Positions 8,588-14,983 of a stretch of 56,884 nt of DNA are shown here, in pieces. This stretch comes from a virus. The number at the start of each line of letters is the position of its first letter. The stretch's first letter is position 1. Position numbers and translations under genes: made by a program. Location: positions 574 through 57,457 of IMG/VR virus record IMGVR_UViG_3300030102_001231; one strand, 5' to 3'. The notes beneath the pieces are model-generated. The model was not told the DNA's origin. It was given only the letters and a program-made list of their open reading frames with translations, and ran no database searches.

Positions 8588-8766
8588 TACTTCTTCTTTT
8601 TCTTGCTGCCCTTGGCGTAGTTAGGGTCTTTGCAATACTTAGACGCAGCCATATTTGCGTAAGCAGACGGGTAAGTATCAAAGGTGCGTTTAGCCCACGC
8701 CTTGCCCTTCGGGCAGATTTTACCACCCGACTTAACCTTCCCGCCTGACTTGTAGTAGCGTCTCAT
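8587..8766 (-). CDS. 59-aa cationic mini-protein
   Basis: ATG at 8766-8764, TAA at 8589-8587. The product starts MRRYYKSGGKVKSGGKICPK and ends KYCKDPNYAKGSKKKKK: Lys/Gly/Tyr-rich with two Cys. Its start overlaps the stop of the 204-aa gene (ATGA) and its stop overlaps the next start (TAATG). The MRRYYKSGG start resembles the MRSYYKKKADSC start of the 107-aa protein at 10057-10380, suggesting paralogy within this basic cluster. Confidence 0.75.
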   Translation of the reverse strand: MRRYYKSGGKVKSGGKICPKGKAWAKRTFDTYPSAYANMAASKYCKDPNYAKGSKKKKK

Positions 8767-9377
8767 CGCATCTTCGCTGGACGTACACCCTTACGAGCGA
8801 TACCGGCACCGCGAACCTTCTGCTTAGTAGCTTTTTTCTTAGTAGCCATCTTGGACTTCATACCACCTGCGGCATAACCCTTGGTCTTCATGCCGCCTTT
8901 AGCATAGCCCTTGGTCTTCATCATGCCGCCTTTGGCCTTGAACCCCATCTTGTTACGCACTTTTTTAGGTAACTTCTTAAGACCCTTGTTACCCTCTGGC
9001 GCGTCTTTCAACCCCCCAGCCATATAGCCTTTGGTCTTCATGCCACCCTTCGCCATGCCTTTGGCTTTCATCTTGCCGCCAGCTTTCATACCTTTGGCTT
9101 TCATTTTAGATTTCATCATGCCGCCTCTTGCTTTTTTAGTTGCTTTTTTGGCATCTTCAATTTCTTTTCTTCTTCTACGCAGCTCTCTTTGCTCTGCCAT
9201 GATGCTTTCTTGTGTCTTGCCAAAAGTGCCGGGGATATTGTCAGATTCTCTGACTCTTCGCACTTTCACTCCATTAACATTAGCCGTTCTGCCGCTATCT
9301 ATTATTTTTTTGAGTCTTGGGTCTTCTAAGAGCCTATTTCCGCCCTCACCAGCTTTCGCTTTTTTCTTCATCGCCAT
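8763..9377 (-). CDS. 204-aa Lys/Gly/Met-repeat cationic protein
   Basis: The N-terminal ~95 residues are charged and helical (RLLEDPRLKKIIDSGRTANV; MAEQRELRRRRKEIEDAKKA). The C-terminal half is a run of short repeats of the form KGGMKTKGYA/AGGMKSKMKAKG with very high Lys, Gly and Met content and hardly any acidic residues. Such polycationic repeats would bind DNA or the acidic inner capsid surface. Its position among capsid and adaptor genes supports a virion-internal role; this is inference. Confidence 0.75.
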   Translation of the reverse strand: MAMKKKAKAGEGGNRLLEDPRLKKIIDSGRTANVNGVKVRRVRESDNIPGTFGKTQESIMAEQRELRRRRKEIEDAKKATKKARGGMMKSKMKAKGMKAGGKMKAKGMAKGGMKTKGYMAGGLKDAPEGNKGLKKLPKKVRNKMGFKAKGGMMKTKGYAKGGMKTKGYAAGGMKSKMATKKKATKQKVRGAGIARKGVRPAKMR

Positions 9378-9380
9378 AAC

Positions 9381-10055
9381 TTACTCCGCATATAAGTTGT
9401 TAAATATCTGGTTGGTATCTAACGTGTAATCCAAATCAGATTTGCTGTAATGCACATACTGAGAAGGCCTAAAATCTGGTGCCCCCTCCCCTGTCTCAAA
9501 CCATGCTGGGTGAGTAACACGTACTCTGTTATTGGGCAGGGCTATGATGTTGCCCGTCCACTCGCCAGCATCTAAGAGTTCCATAACGTGACTTTGCTTG
9601 TGCTGTGCAGGGTCATCGCCTATTTCCGAATCTGTATAGTCCACCGTAAACATGTACTTCGCTGGATACATCTCGCCGTCTATTTTTGCCAGCCAAGGGC
9701 ATGGTGTTGCCCTGTCAAGTACGTAAACAGCGTGCGTGCGAGAACTACAGTCCCAAGGCTGCGCGGCCCATACGTCCATAGGCACCGGCCACTCGTCATA
9801 CGGAGTGTCACCGCATAACGCTGTTATAGGCATACGTGCCCACATAGCGCCGCCGTGTACGTTGGGTTCATTCTCGTCATCGTAAGTTTCTGCTCCAGTA
9901 AAAATTACCTGAAAACTCAAACACCTGCAGGGTATGGTCGTAACCGCGATAGCCATAGCGTGAATAAACTCGCCGTGGTACTTCTCATGGTTATGGGTAT
10001 ACTCCCGCCGCACCCAGCACTTGAAGTGCGGGATGTTGCTTTGTAAATATGCCAA
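9381..10055 (-). CDS. Conserved protein of the capsid-adaptor cluster, unknown
   Basis: 224 aa starting MAYLQSNIPHFKCWVRREYT. It is aromatic and Trp/His-rich (HNHEKYHGEFIHAMAIAV; DEWPVPMDVWAAQPWDCSSR), unlike its cationic neighbours, so probably a compact globular beta-rich protein. I recall similar proteins in marine phages, without a function. His/Cys/Asp residues are frequent but no recognised catalytic arrangement stands out. It lies between two basic-protein genes with gaps of only 1-4 bp. Confidence 0.75.
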   Translation of the reverse strand: MAYLQSNIPHFKCWVRREYTHNHEKYHGEFIHAMAIAVTTIPCRCLSFQVIFTGAETYDDENEPNVHGGAMWARMPITALCGDTPYDEWPVPMDVWAAQPWDCSSRTHAVYVLDRATPCPWLAKIDGEMYPAKYMFTVDYTDSEIGDDPAQHKQSHVMELLDAGEWTGNIIALPNNRVRVTHPAWFETGEGAPDFRPSQYVHYSKSDLDYTLDTNQIFNNLYAE

Positions 10056-10056
10056 T

Positions 10057-10380
10057 TTAGCATCTCCATCTTTTTCGCGCCTGTCGCAGCCTTGAGTTAG
10101 GGTCTTTTGCTGCTTTAGGGAATTTTTTCATTTGACCCGCTGAACGCGCACAGAAAGACTTTCTGCGTGCCGCTCGTTTGCCCGTAGGACTTTTCTCAGT
10201 AACCGCCGTCTGCAATTTGCTTCCGGGGTTCTGTCGTCTGTACTTCGCAACGCCTTTCTTTGTCATCCCAGCGCCAGATTTAGTGGGGCGTTTATCCCCA
10301 CTTTTTACAGACATACCAGCCATACCACCCTTCTTAAACGAAGGGCAACTATCAGCTTTCTTTTTGTAGTAACTACGCAA
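10057..10380 (-). CDS. 107-aa basic protein with RRKSFCARSAG motif
   Basis: It begins MRSYYKKKADSCPSFKKGG, continues with a Lys/Gly stretch, and has a conserved-looking core TEKSPTGKRAARRKSFCARS, then DPNSRLRQARKRWRC at the end. A family with a very similar TGKRA..RRKSFCAR core exists in phages and large eukaryotic viruses (a DUF, recalled from memory; exact number uncertain). Highly basic; probably nucleic-acid-binding. It belongs to the run of cationic genes after the beta-rich virion proteins. Confidence 0.75.
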   Translation of the reverse strand: MRSYYKKKADSCPSFKKGGMAGMSVKSGDKRPTKSGAGMTKKGVAKYRRQNPGSKLQTAVTEKSPTGKRAARRKSFCARSAGQMKKFPKAAKDPNSRLRQARKRWRC

Positions 10381-10385
10381 GGCTA

Positions 10386-10793
10386 TTAGCCGAACTTCTT
10401 ACGTAGGTACATTATGACGGTGTAGGTGTCACCGCTGCTGGCTCCGACTGTGGTGAACTTTATGTCCCCCGTCTTGCCGGTTCCTGCATTGTTGACTAAT
10501 CCACCAAAGATAGAGTAGTCGTGATCTCCACTTTGGTTTTCACCTAACTCTATTGCCATAACATCTGTGTCTGCATCAAACAAGATGCGGACTTTCATGC
10601 CTATGCACTGCCACCATATACGCTCTATGTTTACGTCAGTGCAAGACAATCCAGTGCGTGAATCTGCTTCCAACGCACTCACATCTATTTTGGTCACGGC
10701 AGACTCGCCAGTACCGTCAGAGATGTTTGTTAGTTTGATAGCCACATAAGATGGCCCATCAACTATTGTTTGAGAAGCTACTGCATCAGCCAT
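10386..10793 (-). CDS. Beta-rich virion protein, unknown
   Basis: 135 aa, MADAVASQTIVDGPSYVAIK. Alternating strands, an acidic middle (DADTDVMAIELGENQSGDHD) and a C-terminal YTVIMYLRKKFG. It pairs with the similar-sized beta-rich 162-aa protein just upstream (10803-11291); both follow the major capsid gene and its terminator. Likely capsid decoration or a minor virion component. Confidence 0.75.
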   Translation of the reverse strand: MADAVASQTIVDGPSYVAIKLTNISDGTGESAVTKIDVSALEADSRTGLSCTDVNIERIWWQCIGMKVRILFDADTDVMAIELGENQSGDHDYSIFGGLVNNAGTGKTGDIKFTTVGASSGDTYTVIMYLRKKFG

Positions 10794-10802
10794 GACTGCC
10801 TC

Positions 10803-11291
10803 CTAAGATGCGTCAGAAGAACTACTGATACCAAAGAACTTCAATACAATTACAGTGTCGCCACCCGGATCACCAGACACGACAAGCTCTACCTCATCTG
10901 CGGTAGCTCCTGCGGCAGTGGTGGTTCCACCAGACATACCAAGAACACCGTTACAAGGGAAAAAGCCCTTAAAACCAGTGCTGTTTATAGCAGCAGAAAT
11001 ACCGTCTACAAACCCATCAGTGTCTGCATCCGTACCAATGTCATTCAAAGTAACAGAGTTAGCCGCAGCAGTTGTCACAGCTACAGTTACGCCCATAGGG
11101 ATGAAGTTTACTGGGATTCCAATAGATCCTTCTTTACCTGTGGTATCACCATTAGCGACAGTGATAGTCGTGGTGTAGGTTTGCAGGGTCATGGTGCTTG
11201 TTACGCCACCAATGCTGCTGTCTTTTGTGATTGCTTGAAAACCGTTTTCCGAACGGACGGGGCCGTTAAACGTAGTGTTAGCCATTGTCAT
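10803..11291 (-). CDS. Beta-rich virion protein following the capsid gene
   Basis: 162 aa starting MTMANTTFNGPVRSENGFQA. The sequence is Thr/Val/Gly-rich and beta-dominated (TMTLQTYTTTITVANGDTTG) with GSIGIPVNFIPMGVTVAV and a C-terminal DTVIVLKFFGISSSSDAS. It is the first gene after the terminator that follows the major capsid gene and has a CAGGAGA ribosome binding site. Size and position fit a capsid decoration or fibre protein; no domain is recognised. Confidence 0.75.
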   Translation of the reverse strand: MTMANTTFNGPVRSENGFQAITKDSSIGGVTSTMTLQTYTTTITVANGDTTGKEGSIGIPVNFIPMGVTVAVTTAAANSVTLNDIGTDADTDGFVDGISAAINSTGFKGFFPCNGVLGMSGGTTTAAGATADEVELVVSGDPGGDTVIVLKFFGISSSSDAS

Positions 11292-11351
11292 CTCCTGTCG
11301 TGGCTAGGTCAGGCACGGGATGCGCCTGTCAGGGATAAGAGTTTTATACAG

Positions 11352-11390
11352 TAGAAAAAGAAAAGGGGCAACAAGTGCCCCCTTCTTTGT
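11352..11390 (-). terminator. Intrinsic terminator after the major capsid gene
   Basis: On the minus strand a GGGGCA stem (plus-strand 11376-11381) and TGCCCC (11365-11370) enclose the loop CTTGT and are followed by TTTTCTTTTTC. It is the only gap over 100 bp in the late structural run and would make the capsid message more abundant than the genes downstream. Confidence 0.8.
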
Positions 11391-11398
11391 GTAGCGTT

Positions 11399-12307
11399 TT
11401 ACGCTCCGGGTGATCCGAAAATCCCAAGTGGGTCGGATACGCCAAAAGAGTAGCGCTCACGGGCTTTATATCGCGAGTTGCCCGTATCGAAGTCTGCATC
11501 CATAGATGTAGCCATCGGAGCACGGACAAAGTGCTTCAAGCCATTTGGAATGTCAGTGGTCAAGAACCACGCATCCGTGTCGGTCAGGTAATGATTGATC
11601 GTGTAACCGCCCGATATAGAGCCATTGTTACGAATTGCGTTCAAGTCATTATCCGCCGTGCCAGTTCTACCTTCCGTCTCTAGCAAACGAGTTGCTACAA
11701 ATTGGAGGTTAGTTGGTACGACCAACTTAACAGGTCGTGAAGCAATCAACAGTCCACGCTCATCAGTCCAACCAGCGATCTGAATTACAGCGGCTTCCAA
11801 AGAAGTCTCGTTCAAGTCAGCACCAGTTGAAGGTCTGTTTGAGTTGGTTCCACCAGAAACTAGCGGGTGATCTGTTGCACAAAGCGTCTTGCCGTCACCG
11901 TAAGTAGTGCCTGAAGCAAACGCATTGTTGAGGATTGCAGCACCTTTCACCTGCTTGGTGTACGCCATAGCGCGTGCCAGAGCCTTCGTATAACGTGCAG
12001 AGAGCGAATCGTAGAGATTATCTTCGATTGCTTCCTCAGTGATCGAAAAGCCCATAGCCACGGTCTCGTGCGTATAACGAGCAGTGAATGCTTCCTGTGC
12101 GTTGTCATACTCAATCGCGGCACCTTCGTCCTTGACGGGTGCAGCGGAGAAACCTGACAACTTGGTTTCTTCTTCAAACGAACGATCAGAAGTTTCTTGC
12201 TCAAAAATTTCTGTGTGCTCATTTTCGTACTTAGCGTACTCCATGCCAAATAAAGCGTTCAGCCCCGGCAGGAGTTCTTTAAGTAATTGCGCTCTTGAAA
12301 TAGCCAT
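11399..12307 (-). CDS. Major capsid protein (Mu gpT-like family)
   Basis: 302 aa: MAISRAQLLKELLPGLNALF; an E/D-rich N-arm (residues ~24-75) as in HK97-fold capsids; the FSITEEAIEDNLYDSLSARY spine helix near residues 105-125; AFASGTTYGDGKTLCATDHP around 148-167, a hallmark I recall from gpT-like major head subunits; a KLVVPTNLQF beta strand; and C-terminal RERYSFGVSDPLGIFGSPGA. It lies downstream of scaffold, as expected, with a GGAGTAGAGTAAA leader before ATG. A strong terminator follows it. Confidence 0.88.
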   Translation of the reverse strand: MAISRAQLLKELLPGLNALFGMEYAKYENEHTEIFEQETSDRSFEEETKLSGFSAAPVKDEGAAIEYDNAQEAFTARYTHETVAMGFSITEEAIEDNLYDSLSARYTKALARAMAYTKQVKGAAILNNAFASGTTYGDGKTLCATDHPLVSGGTNSNRPSTGADLNETSLEAAVIQIAGWTDERGLLIASRPVKLVVPTNLQFVATRLLETEGRTGTADNDLNAIRNNGSISGGYTINHYLTDTDAWFLTTDIPNGLKHFVRAPMATSMDADFDTGNSRYKARERYSFGVSDPLGIFGSPGA

Positions 12308-12320
12308 TTTACTCTACTCC

Positions 12321-12914
12321 TTAAATGCCAGTGGTGTTATCGAACGCATGGCCTGCATTCCACTTAACATACGCTTCAGTAAATCCACCAGAAGAGTTCT
12401 TGGTTTCTTCAACCAACTCAACGATGCGGAAAGGAAGTGTAGCTGTGGTAGCAGACGTGTCTGAAATAGCACTTGCAGAATTACCTGTTATGGTACTTCC
12501 GGTGTTGTCTACTCCAGCAACATTTGCGCCAATATCAGTGATAGCCAAGTCACCAATCGTTGTACCAGAAGATACAACCGCGACCTTGAACAATACGTCC
12601 GTAGCATCACACACATACGCTTTAATATCTGAAGCGGCAGTGCTAGCTGGATAGTTTTGTCGGAAAGTCACTTGTGAAGTGCTTGGGTCGGTGTAAGTCA
12701 CACCCATGAAGACTCCGATTGGAGTCATGGCAGCATCAAACGTATCACGCTCGACAGTGCCACCAGTGACTAGCTTAACAGCGTCCCCGTAGAAAATATC
12801 CGTCCCATAGCCACTGGCTATGCTGTACTGACGGGTAGTACCTACGTATGGAACACCACTAAGTAGCTTTACTGGCCTTAGCCCATAGGGGGCCGCTACT
12901 GTTGGATAAGCCAT
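12321..12914 (-). CDS. Capsid-associated (decoration-like) protein
   Basis: 197 aa beginning MAYPTVAAPYGLRPVKLLSG; Gly/Ser/Thr-rich and beta-dominated, with PIGVFMGVTYTDPSTSQVTF and a C-terminal EAYVKWNAGHAF. It lies immediately upstream of the major capsid gene with a 13-bp gap and its own AAGAGGTTAAC leader. I recall this family next to capsid genes in marine phages. Decoration or head-completion function is inferred from context. Confidence 0.75.
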   Translation of the reverse strand: MAYPTVAAPYGLRPVKLLSGVPYVGTTRQYSIASGYGTDIFYGDAVKLVTGGTVERDTFDAAMTPIGVFMGVTYTDPSTSQVTFRQNYPASTAASDIKAYVCDATDVLFKVAVVSSGTTIGDLAITDIGANVAGVDNTGSTITGNSASAISDTSATTATLPFRIVELVEETKNSSGGFTEAYVKWNAGHAFDNTTGI

Positions 12915-12933
12915 GTTAACCTCTTAACAAAAA

Positions 12934-13380
12934 TTAAGTTCCTTTACCAAAATTGGTAACTTTTGTACTGCGCTCGTTGAATAAAGGCATACGAGGGTCA
13001 TTTTCGCGCATGAAGTTGTTGTCTACAGATTGCATCTGCTGCCTAGCTTGAGTTTCGTAATGTTCATTACGTTCCTCAACCATTTCTATTGGAGCTTTAC
13101 AAAGCAACAGCCCGCCCTGAGTAATATTGCCTTCAAACCTTTCGTTATGGTCAGACAATATTTCTGGATGATCTTCTGCTTTTATCGGCTCCCAACCTTC
13201 ACGTAGTTTAGAGGAGACATTGCTAGCGTCTGTTATTCCCAGAGTAGAAAGACGTACCCAGCGTGTTGTATAGCCTGCTTCGACTTCAACTTGAGGTAGA
13301 ACTTCAGGCTTTACCCAATGTCTCTTGCGAGACTTGGTTTCGCGCGTGTCGTTATCTCTCTTGATTCTGTTCTCAGCCAT
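12934..13380 (-). CDS. Conserved head-cluster protein, unknown
   Basis: 148 aa from ATG at 13380-13378, chosen over an upstream TTG because GAGGA lies 8 nt before this ATG. The product starts MAENRIKRDNDTRETKSRKR and has a Lys/Arg-rich N-terminus, a central YTTRWVRLSTLGITDASNVS and a C-terminal helical region ending TKVTNFGKGT. It lies between scaffold and the decoration-like protein; probably an assembly factor or minor capsid protein. Confidence 0.7.
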   Translation of the reverse strand: MAENRIKRDNDTRETKSRKRHWVKPEVLPQVEVEAGYTTRWVRLSTLGITDASNVSSKLREGWEPIKAEDHPEILSDHNERFEGNITQGGLLLCKAPIEMVEERNEHYETQARQQMQSVDNNFMRENDPRMPLFNERSTKVTNFGKGT

Positions 13381-13382
13381 TA

Positions 13383-14408
13383 TCAATTTCCTCTTTCTAG
13401 TGCAGCCATTTGTTTGGCGTATTCTTGTGGAGTTATACCTAGACGTTTTGTTAAAGCCATCTGTGTTGCGTTTAATGTGACCTTTCTAGGGCCGGTGCTC
13501 CGCGTGGCGGGGGCAACTACATTTGACTGTCGTTTTGGTCTCTCCTCCTCAAAAACTTCTTCCACGGAGTCATTGAACTCCTCGGGAAATACTTTTCGCA
13601 TACGAGCATCAATCGTCTCGTAGTATTCATCCGATTGGGGACTAACCCCAGATTTTATTAACCTGTCGTGAACGGTTAGGGCGACCTGTCGCATACCTAT
13701 GTCTTGCACAAACCAAGGATTGTCCTGTACCCATTTTGCGGCTCGTTCATCAAGAGGTTCTGGAGTGACTTGTACCGAAGTTTCTTCTTCTTGTAAAGGC
13801 TCTACTTCAAAGTTATCTAGCTTATCAGAGCGTATTTTCGCATTAGTTAGCGCTTCTTGTGCGTCTACAACGCGCTCTGTGTCGCCAGCCTCATAAGCCT
13901 CTGCATACGCTTTCTTTGCAGCGGCTAGCTCAGCCTCTGTATTTTTCTTAGCTTGTTCTAATAGAAGCTCTTGGTTCTTATTGACTGTGCCTTTCAGCTC
14001 TTTGTTTTCATCAACAAGCCGTTGCGTCAGCTTCTCTAGCTCCGTTCGCTCTCTTTGGGCTGCCTCTTTTGCACGTCGTTCGTCGTGGTATCCCTTGCTA
14101 AAATGTTGAATGCGTTTACGAACCTTGTCAGAGTAGTTCTCCAACTCTTCGTCCGTAACATCAGCCGGTGGCTCAGAGGGCTTACGGTTCCTATCAGCTT
14201 TTGGGGTATCATCGACAACTTCGACTTCAATATCTTCTTCTGCCTCTGCAGTCTCCACTTCAGGTTTACTAGAAGTATCTGCATAGTCGTCGGCGGTCTT
14301 TTTTCCTGACAAGTCGATCTCCACTGCATCGGAACTCTCCACTTCTATATCAGTGGAATCGACACTATCATCTTCAGGAAACTCGTACTCTACTTTTTGA
14401 AATGGCAT
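13383..14408 (-). CDS. Scaffold protein (probable)
   Basis: 341 aa. Residues 1-90 are extremely acidic (EFPEDDSVDSTDIEVESSDA; AEAEEDIEVEVVDDTPKADR), residues ~100-200 form a long charged coiled coil (RAKEAAQRERTELEKLTQRL), and the C-terminus is basic with RLGITPQEYAKQMAALERGN, a capsid-binding-type helix. This composition and its place between portal and capsid genes are typical of internal scaffolds. It carries no recognisable protease domain, so scaffold removal would occur without a fused protease. Confidence 0.8.
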   Translation of the reverse strand: MPFQKVEYEFPEDDSVDSTDIEVESSDAVEIDLSGKKTADDYADTSSKPEVETAEAEEDIEVEVVDDTPKADRNRKPSEPPADVTDEELENYSDKVRKRIQHFSKGYHDERRAKEAAQRERTELEKLTQRLVDENKELKGTVNKNQELLLEQAKKNTEAELAAAKKAYAEAYEAGDTERVVDAQEALTNAKIRSDKLDNFEVEPLQEEETSVQVTPEPLDERAAKWVQDNPWFVQDIGMRQVALTVHDRLIKSGVSPQSDEYYETIDARMRKVFPEEFNDSVEEVFEEERPKRQSNVVAPATRSTGPRKVTLNATQMALTKRLGITPQEYAKQMAALERGN

Positions 14409-14418
14409 AACCTACTCC

Positions 14419-14796
14419 CTATACTCTTTCTATACCACGGGGATCTGGCACAACAGCTTCAATAGAATCGTCGTTCATCAAACGATATTCATTACCATCT
14501 ATTGAGAACCTAGTCCCTGTATTAGCACGGAACATTACGTAGTCCCCTTGCTTACACCACGGGCCAGTGGGGAATCGGTCTGTGTCAGAATAGGCTTGTT
14601 CGCCCATATCCAGCACAAGTCCGATAATCGACATGACTTGTTCGTGGTTCTTTGTGGTTACAGATTTTAGTAGGTCAGTGCCATCAAATGTCTCTTCAAC
14701 ATGCGGCATAGCAATCAGCACTCTATACCCCACAGGCACGGGTATCTGCGCTTCAAACTCGTCTTCAGTAACAGTTGCTTGTGCAACATCACTCAT
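14419..14796 (-). CDS. GroES-like co-chaperonin
   Basis: 125 aa. After ~18 variable residues it has PVGYRVLIAMP (21-31, first barrel strand), a variable loop at ~36-52 where GroES has its GroEL-binding mobile loop, SIIGLVLDMG (57-65, like GroES GKVLAVG), KQGDYVMF (82-89, like VKVGDIVIF) and LMNDDSIEAVV (106-116, like IMSESDILAIV). This order is that of Cpn10. The gene lies between the scaffold gene and a short gene after portal. By analogy with T4 gp31 it may replace host GroES for folding the capsid protein; that is inference. Confidence 0.78.
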   Translation of the reverse strand: MSDVAQATVTEDEFEAQIPVPVGYRVLIAMPHVEETFDGTDLLKSVTTKNHEQVMSIIGLVLDMGEQAYSDTDRFPTGPWCKQGDYVMFRANTGTRFSIDGNEYRLMNDDSIEAVVPDPRGIERV

Positions 14797-14983
14797 CTTC
14801 GTACTCCAAGTTTCGCAAGAGGTCTTCTATGTGCTGCAAACAGGTGTCGTGACCCCGAATCAACCCTGTCGCTTCTTTGTACGCGGAGAAGTCTTTAGCC
14901 CCTCCCGTAGCAATGAACTCTATTGCAGAGGCTCTTTCAGCCTCGATCCTTTCTTTAAGCACGTCTATGACGGTTTTAGCCAC
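14789..14983 (-). CDS. 64-aa helical protein between portal and co-chaperonin genes
   Basis: Begins MAKTVIDVLKERIEAERASA and ends with a helix (CLQHIEDLLRNLEYEDE). All-helical by appearance, probably a small dimer. It shares one base with the portal stop and overlaps the GroES-like gene by 8 bp, so translation of the three is likely coupled. No function recognised. Confidence 0.75.
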   Translation of the reverse strand: MAKTVIDVLKERIEAERASAIEFIATGGAKDFSAYKEATGLIRGHDTCLQHIEDLLRNLEYEDE

